A stretch of DNA of 64,000 bases from Klebsiella michiganensis (GTDB lineage Bacteria > Pseudomonadota > Gammaproteobacteria > Enterobacterales > Enterobacteriaceae), in the NCBI RefSeq assembly GCF_002925905.1, contig NZ_PRDB01000001.1:992001-1056000 (forward strand). The letters run 5' to 3'. The notes below the pieces were generated by a model. That model saw only the letters and a program-made list of their open reading frames with translations. It was not told where the DNA came from and did not search any database. Below, piece by piece: positions 17,427-27,887 of the stretch (position 1 is its first letter; each line of letters begins with the position of its first letter). The position numbers were made by a program, and so were the translations under genes.

Positions 17427-18488
17427 ATGGTACCAACGATGATGACCTATATCAGCGAAGAGTCGGCCTGTCTGACGCAGATCCTGCGCGACTACCGGCA
17501 AAAGCTGGCGGCGATTGAGACCTTTGCCCGCCAGCACCCGGTGCGCCGCATTCTGCTGTTGGCGACCGGCTCGTCGCTGAACGCCGCCCTGTGCGCGCGC
17601 TATTTCTTTGAGCAGCGCTTCGGCGTCCTGGTTGAGATTAAAGAGCCGTACAACTTTACGCACTACGAGGCGGTCGATCCGCATACCGATCTGGTGGTGG
17701 CGATTTCGCAGAGCGGTAAAAGCGCCTCGACGCTGGCGGCGATGCGTAAGGTGCAGGCATTGAGCCTGCCGGTTTTTGCGCTGACCTCCGATCCGCAAAG
17801 CCCGATCGCCCGGGCCTGCGACGGGATACTGGATATCAATACCGGGATTGAGAGCGTGGGGTTTGTCACCCGCGGGTTTAGCGCGACGGTGCTGAATTTG
17901 CTGCTGATGGCGCTGATGATTGCCCGTGCCCAGGGGAAAGCCAGCGAGGCCGAGGAGCAGCGCTATCTTGCCGAACTGCAGCGGCTGGCGGCGGCGATCC
18001 CGGATGTCATTGACCGCACCTCGCGGTTTATCGACAGGCATGGCGAAGCGCTGCGGGGCGGCGAGCGCTTCGTCGCCACCGGCTATGGCGCGCTGGTGGG
18101 CGTCGCCAAGGAGTTCGAAACCAAATTTACCGAAACGGTACGCGTGCCTTCCAGCGGTTTTGAACTTGAGGCCTATATGCACGGCCCCTATCTGGAAGCC
18201 AATGCCCGCCATGTGATGCTGTTTATTGAAGATGCGCCGGATGCGCGGACCCGGGCGCTGCGGGACTATATGGCGCCGTCCATTGCCCGCGCCTTTACGC
18301 TGACGCTGAGCGACGAAGAGGATGCGCAGACGCTGGCGCTAAGCTGCCCGTGTGAACATCACCTGGCGCCGCTGCTGCTGATTGTTCCCGTCCAGATGCT
18401 GGCCTGGCATACCGCCGGCCTGAAAGGCATCGATCTGGCTAAACGTATTTTTGACGATTTTGATCGCGTCTTAAAAAGTAAAATCTGA
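17427..18488 (+). CDS. gfrE: SIS-domain deglycase, probable glucoselysine-6-phosphate deglycase
   Basis: A 353-residue double-SIS protein related to the sugar isomerase half of GlmS. SIS phosphate-binding segments are LLLATGSSLNAALCARYF and VVAISQSGKSAST. In the second SIS domain a glutamate (TETV) and a histidine (YMHGP) are 16 residues apart, the spacing of the catalytic Glu/His pair in GlmS, FrlB and FraB. By position and by comparison with the Salmonella gfr operon it should cleave glucoselysine 6-phosphate to glucose 6-phosphate and lysine. The two adjacent SIS proteins are not close copies of each other, consistent with different Amadori-type substrates. Substrate identity is inference. 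Confidence 0.75.
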   Translation: MVPTMMTYISEESACLTQILRDYRQKLAAIETFARQHPVRRILLLATGSSLNAALCARYFFEQRFGVLVEIKEPYNFTHYEAVDPHTDLVVAISQSGKSASTLAAMRKVQALSLPVFALTSDPQSPIARACDGILDINTGIESVGFVTRGFSATVLNLLLMALMIARAQGKASEAEEQRYLAELQRLAAAIPDVIDRTSRFIDRHGEALRGGERFVATGYGALVGVAKEFETKFTETVRVPSSGFELEAYMHGPYLEANARHVMLFIEDAPDARTRALRDYMAPSIARAFTLTLSDEEDAQTLALSCPCEHHLAPLLLIVPVQMLAWHTAGLKGIDLAKRIFDDFDRVLKSKI

Positions 18489-18505
18489 TTATTCAGGAGA
18501 AAACT

Positions 18506-19516
18506 ATGTTGGGTTTTAATCAGGACGAGTACCTGACCAGTGCTCGCGAGATCATCGCTGCGCGCAAACAGGCGGAAACCGTTGCCGATGATATTTATCA
18601 GAGCGGCTGTAGCGCCTTATTTTTCGCCTCGGTGGGCGGTTCTTTGGCGCCGATGATGGCAATAAATGAGTTTGCAAAAGAATTAACCAGCGTGCCGGTT
18701 TACCTTGAGCAGGCGGCGGAATTAATTCATCGCGGACATAAAAAATTAAATAAAGATGCGGTGGTGGTGACGCTATCTAAATCCGGCGATACCAAAGAGT
18801 CGGTGGCCATTGCCGAATGGTGCAAAGCGCAGGGGATTCGCGTGGTGGCCATCACCCGTAACGCCAATTCGCCATTAGCCGAGGCGGCGAGCTGGCATAT
18901 TCCGATGTGCCACAAGAACGGCGTGGAATATGAATATATGCTGCTCTACTGGTTATTCTTCCGCGTCATTTATCGTCACGGCGAATTTTCCGATTACGAT
19001 CGTTTTGCCCGCCAGCTGGAGTTGCTGCCGGAGAATCTCCTGCAGGCCAAACGCCAGTTCGATCCGCAGGCGGATAAAATCGCCGCTCAGTATCACGGCT
19101 GCGACTATATGATGTGGATCGGCGGGGCGGAAATGTGGGGTGAGGTCTATCTGTTCTCAATGTGTATTCTCGAAGAGATGCAGTGGAAGCGGACCAAGTC
19201 GGTGAGTTCGGCCGAGTTTTTCCACGGTACCCTGGAGCTGCTGGAAAAAGAGGTCCCGCTGTTCCTGGTCAAAGGCGAGGGTAAATGCCGGGCGCTGGAT
19301 GAGCGCGTTGAGCGCTTCGCGGAGAAGATCACCGACCATCTGGTGGTGATTGACCCGCGCGACTATCCGCTGAACGGCATTGATGAGGCTTTCCGCTGGA
19401 TTATGGCGCCGTGCGTGGTTTCCACCCTGCTGGTGGACAGGCTGGCGGCCCATTTTGAACACCATACCGGGCACGACCTTAATATCCGCCGTTATTACCG
19501 TCAGTTTGATTACTAA
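18506..19516 (+). CDS. gfrF: SIS-domain deglycase, probable fructoselysine-6-phosphate deglycase
   Basis: A 336-residue FrlB/FraB-type deglycase. It has SIS motifs FFASVGGSLAPM (about 39-50) and VTLSKSGDTKES (about 88-99), the catalytic-type pair E224 and H240 (in SAEFFHG) at the 16-residue spacing seen in FraB and FrlB, and the family C-terminal ending RRYYRQFDY. It should hydrolyse fructoselysine 6-phosphate to glucose 6-phosphate and lysine. A CAGGAG ribosome binding site precedes ATG 18506, 17 bases after gfrE, so it is the last gene of the operon. Fructose-asparagine 6-phosphate is a possible alternative substrate. Confidence 0.78.
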   Translation: MLGFNQDEYLTSAREIIAARKQAETVADDIYQSGCSALFFASVGGSLAPMMAINEFAKELTSVPVYLEQAAELIHRGHKKLNKDAVVVTLSKSGDTKESVAIAEWCKAQGIRVVAITRNANSPLAEAASWHIPMCHKNGVEYEYMLLYWLFFRVIYRHGEFSDYDRFARQLELLPENLLQAKRQFDPQADKIAAQYHGCDYMMWIGGAEMWGEVYLFSMCILEEMQWKRTKSVSSAEFFHGTLELLEKEVPLFLVKGEGKCRALDERVERFAEKITDHLVVIDPRDYPLNGIDEAFRWIMAPCVVSTLLVDRLAAHFEHHTGHDLNIRRYYRQFDY

Positions 19517-19528
19517 GCTTTGCTGATG

Positions 19529-19549
19529 GCGGCCAGCCGGGCTGGCCGC
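19529..19549 (+). terminator. Hairpin after gfrF
   Basis: GCGGCCAGC-CGG-GCTGGCCGC is a perfect 9-bp stem beginning 12 bases after the gfrF stop. No T run follows, so it is a probable transcript end or stabiliser rather than a classic terminator. Confidence 0.5.
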
Positions 19550-19655
19550 TGCGCGATTCTCCGAGGCGCTTCCCATAAAATCATCGCCAAAACCAACGAA
19601 GTAAAAACCGATGGTAGAGTCCGGCTTTCCTTCTCGTTCAGGCAAACGGACGGCC

Positions 19656-20606
19656 ATGAAAAAACGGATGACCTCAACGCCGCACGATGCGGTCTTTAAG
19701 CGATTTCTTCGCCACCCGGAGACGGCGAATGATTTTCTCACGCTGCACCTGCCGGAAGCGATCCGCCAGCGGTGTGATTTTTCTACCCTACGGCTGGAGC
19801 CGGCGAGCTTTATTGATGAAGATCTGCGCGCCTGGTACTCGGACGTACTGTGGTCGGTACAAACCCCCTGCGGCCTGGGATATGTGTATGTGGTGATAGA
19901 GCACCAGAGTTCGCCGGATAACCATATGGCTTTTCGCCTGATGCGCTATGCGATTGCCGCGATGCAGCGGCACCTCGACGCCGGGCACAAAACGCTGCCG
20001 CTGGTGGTGCCGATGCTTTTTTATCACGGCGCGACCAGTCCTTATCCCTTTTCCCTGAACTGGCTGGACGAATTTGCTGACCCGCAGATGGCGAGGACGC
20101 TGTACGCCTGCCCGTTTCCGCTGGTTGACGTAACGGTGATGCCGGACGATGAAATCGTTCAGCACCGGCGGGTCGCTCTGCTGGAGCTGATGCAAAAGCA
20201 TATTCGTCAGCGCGATCTCAGCGGGATTACGGAGTCGTTGGCGACCCTGGTGATGCTGGGATACACTAACCGCAGGCAGTTAAGAGTGCTGTTTCATTAT
20301 ATGCTGCAGTACGGCAATAGCGCCGATCCGAGCGTGTTTCTCCGCCGGTTGGCCCGCCGTCTGCCACACTATGAGGAGAGGTTGATGTCTATCGCTCAAA
20401 AGCTCAAGCAGGAAGGTCGGCAAGAGGGAAGGCAAGAAGGTCGCCAGGAGGGGAGGCGGGAAGGGATACAGGAAGGCCTGCAGGAAGGGAGCCGGCGGGA
20501 AGCGCTGCGCATTGCCGGCAGTATGCTGCAGAACGGTTTAGATACCGAGACGGTACAGCGGATTACCGGACTGTCGGCGGATGAGCTAAAGCCGCTGCAT
20601 GGCTAA
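19656..20606 (+). CDS. Rpn family recombination-promoting nuclease
   Basis: A 316-residue protein similar to the E. coli RpnA-E proteins (Pfam Transposase_31, PD-(D/E)XK fold). Expected nuclease residues are visible: D63 in YSDVLW, and E82 and Q84 in [16 protein letters not shown] at the N terminus and [12 protein letters not shown] in the middle are family hallmarks. Near the C terminus (residues 252-279) it carries seven copies of a QEGR-like tetrapeptide. I chose ATG 19656 because [11 protein letters not shown] resembles family starts; ATG 19611 and ATG 19668 are alternatives and none has a strong ribosome binding site. It stands alone between the gfr operon and opgB, consistent with horizontal mobility of this family. 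Confidence 0.82.
   Translation: MKKRMTSTPHDAVFKRFLRHPETANDFLTLHLPEAIRQRCDFSTLRLEPASFIDEDLRAWYSDVLWSVQTPCGLGYVYVVIEHQSSPDNHMAFRLMRYAIAAMQRHLDAGHKTLPLVVPMLFYHGATSPYPFSLNWLDEFADPQMARTLYACPFPLVDVTVMPDDEIVQHRRVALLELMQKHIRQRDLSGITESLATLVMLGYTNRRQLRVLFHYMLQYGNSADPSVFLRRLARRLPHYEERLMSIAQKLKQEGRQEGRQEGRQEGRREGIQEGLQEGSRREALRIAGSMLQNGLDTETVQRITGLSADELKPLHG
20409..20492 (+). repeat. 12-bp tandem repeat inside the rpn gene
   Basis: Seven in-frame 12-base units encode QEGR four times, then REGI, QEGL and QEGS. Codon choice varies between units, so the array is old, but unit length is a multiple of three and copy-number change would keep the frame. Confidence 0.85.
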
Positions 20607-20627
20607 TTTCCACCCACCGTCACCACG

Positions 20628-20651
20628 GCCCGGCGCAAAAAGCCGCCGGGC
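20628..20651. terminator. Hairpin between convergent rpn and opgB
   Basis: GCCCGGCG-8 bases-CGCCGGGC forms a perfect 8-bp stem in the 53-base gap between the two convergent genes. The loop carries AAAAA, and there is no downstream T run on either strand, so it is only a probable bidirectional terminator. Confidence 0.5.
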
Positions 20652-20659
20652 ACGATGGC

Positions 20660-22951
20660 TTATCCTTCGCTTTTCACCACTTTGATTTCAACCATGCCGA
20701 TGCCCAGCTGACGGGGAGAGTGGCCGAGAATATTGCCCTCGTTCGTGGACTGCGGGTCCGGCGGCGCAATCGTCAACGTACTGCTGCGCGACGGATTATC
20801 GAAATGCAGGGTAGTGGTGGTGACATCATTGGCCAGCGTTAGCGTTTGTTCGCTGTTGCCCACCCGTACCGGAATCGGCTTATTGGCATTCGGCCCGTAG
20901 GCTTTGGCGGTAATCACCAGATCGAATTTCTCCGGCAGCGGCTCTTTATATTCAATTTTCACTTCACTGCCGAGCTGGGCATTAGACCAGCGCCCCCAGG
21001 TTTCCGGTCGGGAGATGCCGCTGAACTGCTTCACCTCTTCCGGCGCGCCGGCGACGTTAAACAGGAAGCTGTCGGCTTTATAGCGAATATCGTTATCGAC
21101 GATCTTCAGCGTATCGACGTTGCCTTTATAACGCTCCATGTCGATAAGGGTATCTTTGAACGCGGTTTTACCTTGCCACTGGGCTTTATCGACGCGCTGG
21201 ACTTTCTGTTCGCCCCCCAGTTGGCCCTGCGAGACGCACCAGTCGGTAGAGAGCGCCACTTCCGGCGACCACAGCTGACCCATCTTGTAGCAGCGGTCGA
21301 CCCAGACGAAGTTATCGCGCGGCGCGAAATCGGCCAGCTGGAAGCGCAGCGGCGCGGAGTATTCGCTTTCCGGCAGCGGCTCAACGCGCTTATCGGAGAT
21401 ACGCAGCAGCAGCGGCAGGCGGAAATGGCTGCCGGAGAAGGAGATCATATTCTTCTGTGAATCCACGGTGAAATTCTTCATCTCTTTGGGGAAATTCCAC
21501 AGGCGGATGATATCCGGCTTCCACGCCAGCACCTTCTCTTTCATATTGAGGAACACGGCGGAGAGCGACTCGCCGGAAAGGCTGCTGCGGCCAAGGCCAA
21601 TAAAGTTATCGCCGCCGAGGATATCGAGCACCGTCGCGCCGTTATCCATGGTATTACGCTTGATGGCCAGCGTATCCTGCTGGGGCTCATCGCCGCGCAG
21701 AACGAAAAACAGGTTGCTGCGATCCTGCTTATTCAGATAGTCCCAGGCGCTGTTTTTCATTGCCAGGTGATCGGATGACACCACGATGACCGTATTTTTG
21801 AACCACGGCGAAGCTTTAATCTTCTCGATTAACGCCGCGATATGCTCCTGACTACAGGAGACGGCGCTGAACGAAAGATTCTTTTTACCGTCCATATCGT
21901 AGCTTTTACGCTGGCAGGTGCGGGAGATAAAGCCATCCGGATGATGGGTATCGACCGTCAGCGCAAACAGCGAAAAGCGTTTTCCTGACTGCGAAAGCGC
22001 TTCGAATTTTTTCCAGGTTTCATCAAGAACCGTATCATCGTAGAACCCCCAGTCGTTACGATAGGTCGGATCGGCGACCGTGGTTTTTAGCTCTTCCGCG
22101 CCGTACAGATGATCGAAGCCGTGAGATTTAAGGAAAACGTCTTTTCCGGCGAAGCGCAGATTAGCGCCCTGCACAAAGTAGTTCTCATAACCCGAGTTTT
22201 TCAGGATATCTCCAAGGCAGATATTCTGCGGGAAAAAGCTGGAAACCGAGGCCGAGGCGTTGCCTTCAAACGGCGCAAACAGCGGGATCCCGCACTGGGA
22301 GGCGACCATTCCGGCAATCGTGTAGTCGGTACCGGGGAGCTGGGCGGTGTTGCTAAAGTCCAGCCCCTCGCTTTTCAGTTTGCCGAGCTCTGGGGCCAGG
22401 TTCGGGAACGCATCGTTATCAAAATAAGTGCGCTCAAGGCTTTCGCCGTAAATGTACACCAGGTTCAGTTTCGGGTTGGCGATGCTTTTTGACGGCTCTT
22501 TGTAGTAAGCCGCAAAGTCAGGATCGCCATCGCGGGACTGGGATTTAACCAACTCGCTAATCTGGCGGAAGGCGGGGCTGGCATCCACTGACGCCAGCGC
22601 CAGAACCAGCGCCACCAGGCTGTAACCAAAGTGATGAGGATGATGCCGGCGACGGCGGAGCACCCAGCCGAGTGCGCCAAATACCGCGACCAGCGCGACG
22701 ACCAGCCCCACGCCCGGCAGAATATATTTGCCCACGCCGGCGCCCGTCAGGCTGTTGGTCAACGTATAAAGTACCGCGTCATTGATACCGTCGCCGGTGA
22801 AGTAATTGCTGGCGTAGAGGGTAATATTCAGAACAACGAACAGGCCCAGCACCGTGAGGGTGGCGGCGAACCACCAGGTATTACGACCGGCTTTTAATGC
22901 GTAAATCATCACCGAAGCAAGAAACAGGGCGATGGATAACAACTCTGACAC
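20660..22951 (-). CDS. opgB: Phosphoglycerol transferase I (OPG modification)
   Basis: A 763-residue protein, exactly the E. coli OpgB (MdoB) length and very similar throughout. Three to four N-terminal membrane helices (residues 1-130) precede a periplasmic sulfatase/alkaline-phosphatase-fold domain with [28 protein letters not shown] (the nucleophile threonine region), DTHHPDGF and [11 protein letters not shown]. It transfers sn-1-phosphoglycerol from phosphatidylglycerol to osmoregulated periplasmic glucans. The 257-base gap 22952-23208 upstream holds its promoter region and no gene that I can see. In E. coli opgB directly follows the lgo genes; here the gfr operon and rpn are inserted between them. 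Confidence 0.96.
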   Translation of the reverse strand: MSELLSIALFLASVMIYALKAGRNTWWFAATLTVLGLFVVLNITLYASNYFTGDGINDAVLYTLTNSLTGAGVGKYILPGVGLVVALVAVFGALGWVLRRRRHHPHHFGYSLVALVLALASVDASPAFRQISELVKSQSRDGDPDFAAYYKEPSKSIANPKLNLVYIYGESLERTYFDNDAFPNLAPELGKLKSEGLDFSNTAQLPGTDYTIAGMVASQCGIPLFAPFEGNASASVSSFFPQNICLGDILKNSGYENYFVQGANLRFAGKDVFLKSHGFDHLYGAEELKTTVADPTYRNDWGFYDDTVLDETWKKFEALSQSGKRFSLFALTVDTHHPDGFISRTCQRKSYDMDGKKNLSFSAVSCSQEHIAALIEKIKASPWFKNTVIVVSSDHLAMKNSAWDYLNKQDRSNLFFVLRGDEPQQDTLAIKRNTMDNGATVLDILGGDNFIGLGRSSLSGESLSAVFLNMKEKVLAWKPDIIRLWNFPKEMKNFTVDSQKNMISFSGSHFRLPLLLRISDKRVEPLPESEYSAPLRFQLADFAPRDNFVWVDRCYKMGQLWSPEVALSTDWCVSQGQLGGEQKVQRVDKAQWQGKTAFKDTLIDMERYKGNVDTLKIVDNDIRYKADSFLFNVAGAPEEVKQFSGISRPETWGRWSNAQLGSEVKIEYKEPLPEKFDLVITAKAYGPNANKPIPVRVGNSEQTLTLANDVTTTTLHFDNPSRSSTLTIAPPDPQSTNEGNILGHSPRQLGIGMVEIKVVKSEG

Positions 22952-23208
22952 AGCTCATCCTCATTCACGCCAGCTGTCGGCTGGCCAGATAGATCTTTTT
23001 TCACGCTACACTGTAATTGCAGCGCAATATTGCCGCAATTGTATCGTCATGAATTTGTGCTGTGGTTCAGAATTGGTTTAGAAATCGCCGTTTTTGAACT
23101 GCCTCACATCCAGTCAGCCAGGGGATTTGGGGGAAAGATGTTAAAAAACAGACGTTGCCGCCGCGCAGGCCGGGGTAACGCGCCAAACGCGGCATTAAGA
23201 GGATGAAA

Positions 23209-23703
23209 TCAGGAGAGGAAGCTCACGCCCTGTTTTAAGACCAGATCGCAGGCTTTGGTTTTCACTTTTTCCGCCAGCGGGCTGCTGCCAAGGGTGTTCA
23301 GATTCAGCTGCTGGCCGTCTTTACTGGTCAGCAAGCCCTGAAGGCCCTCAAGATAGCTGGTGTCCTCTTTTTGTTTTTCCGGCGTGCTGAGACCCAGCTT
23401 ATCCAGAACCTGATTTTTAACGTTTTCGGTATTGGTAACCGAAGCCAGCTTCTGTTTCGCGCAGTAAGACATAATCCCGGCGGCATTATTCATGCTGCTG
23501 GAAGTCAACGACTGGCTGCCGCCGTTGAGCAAACCGGTCAGCGAAGAGAGGGACATACCGCCGCTTTGCTGGCTTCCGCTCTGACTGCTGAGCTGGTTAG
23601 CGGCGCTGGAGAGCGAATCCTGCCAGGAGGTGGCGTGCGCGCCAAAGGTCAATAAAGCGCCGGCCACCATTGCCGTGCGGAACAACGTTTTTGCAGATTT
23701 CAT
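23209..23703 (-). CDS. yjjA: DUF2501 periplasmic protein YjjA
   Basis: A 164-residue protein with a clear Sec signal peptide (positive start MKSAKTLFR, hydrophobic core, cleavage likely after GAHA around residue 24). The mature part is rich in Ser and Gln (LSSAANQLSSQSGSQQSGG) with two conserved cysteines, one in YCAKQK and one in KACDLV, which could form a disulfide. It matches E. coli YjjA, whose function is unknown. It sits between opgB and dnaC on the same strand, as in E. coli, 65 bases after the dnaC stop. Confidence 0.88.
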   Translation of the reverse strand: MKSAKTLFRTAMVAGALLTFGAHATSWQDSLSSAANQLSSQSGSQQSGGMSLSSLTGLLNGGSQSLTSSSMNNAAGIMSYCAKQKLASVTNTENVKNQVLDKLGLSTPEKQKEDTSYLEGLQGLLTSKDGQQLNLNTLGSSPLAEKVKTKACDLVLKQGVSFLS

Positions 23704-23768
23704 AGACGTACTCTTCGCCGTGACTGAATAATCCCCTGATTATAACGCCGGCGGGGTTCAGAAATATC

Positions 23769-24506
23769 TTAATACTCTTTTCCGGTTACGCGATCGCGGT
23801 AGCTGTCCCAGTTGAAGTTAACCCACAGGCTATTGCCCAGCCGCATCCGGTCCATCACGCGCTCGCCGAGCAGCTTGTTCATCTCGTCCATGGTGCTGTT
23901 GGTTAACATACCGGTAGGGCGCTTTGACGAAGAGCGGCGATCGACGATCTGGTTAATAATCACTTTTTCGTAGCGTGATTCCGTTTGCATGCCGATTTCG
24001 TCAATCACCAGCAGGTCCACCTTGCTCAGGTCGGTGAGCAGCTGCTCTTCGCTGGTTTCCCGGTTGCCAAAGGTATCTTTCATCGCTGACATGATATCGG
24101 CGACGGTGATGATCAACACCGACTTACCCCGAAGCAGCAGTTCGTTGCAGATAGCGGCGGCGAGATGGTTTTTTCCGGTACCCGGTTTGCCGGAGAAGAT
24201 AAAGCTGGCGATATTGCCGTCGAACTCCTCGACGTACTGGCGCGCTCGGGACAGCGCAATCATCTGGCCTTCACACTCCACCCGGTAGTTATCCAGCGAG
24301 CAGTTTTGATGCAGCGGGCGGATGCCGGAGCGGTTAAAGGTTCGCTGCATTTTCATGGCCCGGTTTTCGCGTTCCAGCGCCTCAGAACGCAGCTTGCCCT
24401 GTTCTTTTTGCCATGCCAGCAGCTCCTCACCTGTCTTAAACGCGGGTTCGACATGGGCTGGCATCATCTTTTGCAGGCGCTTCATTAAATCGCCGACATT
24501 TTTCAT
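23769..24506 (-). CDS. dnaC: DnaB helicase loader DnaC
   Basis: A 245-residue AAA+ ATPase, the E. coli length. The N-terminal region (1-50) binds DnaB; Walker A is GKPGTGKNHL (about 104-113), Walker B is LLVIDEIG, and the arginine-finger region is GERVMDRMR. It loads the replicative helicase at oriC and in PriA-dependent restart. The ATG at 24512 overlaps the dnaT stop as ATGA, but the ATG at 24506 has GAGG six bases upstream and gives the E. coli N terminus MKNVGDL, so I prefer it. It is two bases downstream of dnaT, so the genes are co-translated. Confidence 0.95.
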   Translation of the reverse strand: MKNVGDLMKRLQKMMPAHVEPAFKTGEELLAWQKEQGKLRSEALERENRAMKMQRTFNRSGIRPLHQNCSLDNYRVECEGQMIALSRARQYVEEFDGNIASFIFSGKPGTGKNHLAAAICNELLLRGKSVLIITVADIMSAMKDTFGNRETSEEQLLTDLSKVDLLVIDEIGMQTESRYEKVIINQIVDRRSSSKRPTGMLTNSTMDEMNKLLGERVMDRMRLGNSLWVNFNWDSYRDRVTGKEY

Positions 24507-24508
24507 GC

Positions 24509-25048
24509 TCATCCTCGGAATCCTCGTGGAATGTGATTATCAGGTTCGCTAATCGCGTTGACGTCCCGGCGCGGCTGGCCGCCGTTGCTGGCCCGGCCAA
24601 TCTGTACGCTGCGCGCCAGCTTCTGCTGCCACTGGACATGATGAAAGACTTTACCTTCAGCCTGCCAGTAAGCGACAAATGCCGCCAACTCTTCCGGCGT
24701 AACGGGCTGGCTCAGGGCGATGCCCCACAGCGCGGCCAGGCGCTGAAAATCCGCATCCGGCTGCCAGTCGGCGTACATCGGAAATTTCCCCATCGGAACC
24801 GCAACGGGGGTCGCCGTCGGCTCGTCAAAAAACTGCGCGTCCAGCGCAATATCGCTGTTAGGACGCGCGAGTTTTGCTTCCAGCTCCAGCAGCTGCGCCA
24901 GACGCTCCGGCGTCAGCGCATAGAATGCGGGGGCGTTGTTGGCAAATACGGCGACGGCGCCGCTGGCCGATTTTGCCAGTACCGCTGCGTGATCCTGTAT
25001 GAAGTCATCCAGACCGCTAAAATCGGTAGTTAATATTCGTGAAGACAT
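24509..25048 (-). CDS. dnaT: Primosomal protein DnaT (protein i)
   Basis: A 179-residue protein of the E. coli DnaT length. The N-terminal oligomerisation domain (about 1-85) and the C-terminal ssDNA-binding region ([33 protein letters not shown]) are recognisable. It acts in PriA-PriB-DnaT replication restart, helping to recruit DnaB-DnaC. Upstream gene of dnaTC; the stop overlaps the dnaC start region. An AACTAAAAAGAGA stretch lies upstream and no strong promoter was assigned. Confidence 0.93.
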   Translation of the reverse strand: MSSRILTTDFSGLDDFIQDHAAVLAKSASGAVAVFANNAPAFYALTPERLAQLLELEAKLARPNSDIALDAQFFDEPTATPVAVPMGKFPMYADWQPDADFQRLAALWGIALSQPVTPEELAAFVAYWQAEGKVFHHVQWQQKLARSVQIGRASNGGQPRRDVNAISEPDNHIPRGFRG

Positions 25049-25126
25049 AAATCAATCTCAACTCTGAACAACTAAAAAGAGAGGGGTAGCTGCACACATA
25101 GTAGCATAGAGGTCGCTCAGGAAGGA

Positions 25127-25150
25127 GCGCCGCGGGCGACCCGGCGGCGC
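25127..25150 (-). terminator. Hairpin between yjjB and dnaT
   Basis: GCGCCGCGGG-CGA-CCC-G-GCGGCGC forms a 10-bp GC-rich stem with one bulge just after the yjjB stop. It likely separates yjjPB transcripts from dnaTC; no T run. Confidence 0.4.
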
Positions 25151-25156
25151 GATTAG

Positions 25157-25630
25157 CTAGACGCGCGGACGCTTGCGATACAGCCAAAGCCCGGGGATAG
25201 ACAAGCCAATGGATAATGCGCCAACGATCGATGAAGCCTTAAGAAAGTTGCTCAGCAGCATAATCATCATCTCTTCCGAGTAGCCGAAATGGCTGATTTT
25301 CACCGCTGAAATCATCGCGGTATAGGCGGAGATGCCGGGGAACATCGGGATCACCGCCGCTACGGTAAAAATCTTCGGGTGCGCCAGATACCAGCGGGAC
25401 CACTGGATACCGATGCTACCAACCAGCAGGGCCGCCATAAACGTCGCCCACTCAATATTAAAACCCGCCGTCATCATGACCATGCGCGAGCCGTGGCCGA
25501 TAGCGCCCAGCAGCGCGCACCAGCGCAGCGCCCGCTGCGGGACGTTGAACACCATGGCGAACCCGACGGCGGGAATGGCTGCCAGCATCATATCCAGCGC
25601 CAGTTCGTAGAGATAGAAAATTATGCCCAT
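25157..25630 (-). CDS. yjjB: YjjB, subunit of the YjjPB dicarboxylate exporter
   Basis: A 157-residue membrane protein with four to five helices, the same length as E. coli YjjB (ThrE family, half domain). Conserved stretches include [27 protein letters not shown] and [16 protein letters not shown]. With YjjP it forms a ThrE-like exporter reported to move succinate in E. coli. The frame opens from a GTG at 25645, but ATG 25630 gives the E. coli start MGIIF and has GGGGA about eight bases upstream. It overlaps the end of yjjP by 10 bases, so the pair is translationally coupled. Confidence 0.88.
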   Translation of the reverse strand: MGIIFYLYELALDMMLAAIPAVGFAMVFNVPQRALRWCALLGAIGHGSRMVMMTAGFNIEWATFMAALLVGSIGIQWSRWYLAHPKIFTVAAVIPMFPGISAYTAMISAVKISHFGYSEEMMIMLLSNFLKASSIVGALSIGLSIPGLWLYRKRPRV

Positions 25631-26397
25631 CCGCGTAGTCCCCACATCGTCATCGCCATCACCACGCCGATACAGGTGGCGAGCGTCAGCAGGCTGGCAA
25701 TGGCCCAGCGCGCCAGACCGGTGTTGATATGCCCCTTAAACATGTCGGCAACGGCGTTGATCAGCGGAAAACCGGGTACCAGCAGCAGCACGCTGGCGGC
25801 CATCGCGATCGTTGGCGTGCTGGCGAAAGCCGGCAGGCGCAGCATCAGCCCGGAGATAGTCGTTGCGACGAAGGCGGTAAGGCAAAAGTTGATTTGCGGA
25901 TGCATTGAACGATGGGTGAGTACCTGGCGAATATACATGGCTACCGTACTGGCGCAGAAGGTGACCAGCGCACCGTCCCAGCCGCCGTTGTTAAGTTTGC
26001 AAAAGCAGGCGCAGGAGAGGCCGACCATGAAAACCAGCAGCCAGCGCGGATAGCGCAGCGGCTTGATTTGCGCGAATCGCTTTTCGACATCCTTATAATC
26101 CAGCAGCTTATGCTCTGCCATAATCACAATATGCTGAACCTCCGTGACGACGTGCATATTGATGCCGCGATCGGTGTTTTTTCGCGTTGAGGTCAGACAC
26201 TCCCCATCCTTAATGGTGGTGAGAACAATCGCATTCGAAGAGATGGCGCTTTCCACGCTATCCATCCCTAAGGCCAGACCCAGACGGGTTGAGAGCTCCT
26301 CAACCAGCGCGCTTTCCGCGCCGTGTTGTAATAAGAAAAGACCACATTGAATACACAATCGCGTGATAGCGCGCTGAGTTGCCCGATCTGCTTGCAT
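25621..26397 (-). CDS. yjjP: YjjP, subunit of the YjjPB dicarboxylate exporter
   Basis: A 258-residue ThrE-family protein. The N-terminal soluble domain (about 1-110) has the family motif [19 protein letters not shown] and [18 protein letters not shown]. About five helices follow, including [18 protein letters not shown] and [17 protein letters not shown]. Very close to E. coli YjjP (256 residues). It pairs with YjjB. It is divergent from pobA across 283 bases (26398-26680), an increasingly AT-rich region that should hold both promoters; I see no clear operator there. Confidence 0.9.
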   Translation of the reverse strand: MQADRATQRAITRLCIQCGLFLLQHGAESALVEELSTRLGLALGMDSVESAISSNAIVLTTIKDGECLTSTRKNTDRGINMHVVTEVQHIVIMAEHKLLDYKDVEKRFAQIKPLRYPRWLLVFMVGLSCACFCKLNNGGWDGALVTFCASTVAMYIRQVLTHRSMHPQINFCLTAFVATTISGLMLRLPAFASTPTIAMAASVLLLVPGFPLINAVADMFKGHINTGLARWAIASLLTLATCIGVVMAMTMWGLRGWA

Positions 26398-26671
26398 AAA
26401 TACCTGCTGTCCGTGATGCCCGTTGCCGTAGTGTCTGGCGTTACTTTTACCTGAAGTCTTGTTTTAGCTGAGCGGTCAGGATCAAACAATGTGTAAAAAA
26501 CCACCCGCTCTACGGGAACCCTGAAATTTGAACTCTGCCACACTTCCGCAAGATTGGTGAAAAGTCCAATTTTTGCACCCGTTTCTCCCTTCTTTTTCCC
26601 ATCAGAGTTATCAAAAATGCAAATTCAAACTTTTAATAAACAAAAAATAAACAAATAATTAACCATGCTGA

Positions 26672-27865
<1,194 letters not shown>

Positions 27866-27887
27866 TAGAAAAGGCTCTGGAGTCGTG

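Noticed and set aside
23769-24506. Unusual Walker A in DnaC (Asn after GK instead of Ser/Thr)
   Set aside because: The GTGKNH sequence is the normal one for enterobacterial DnaC.
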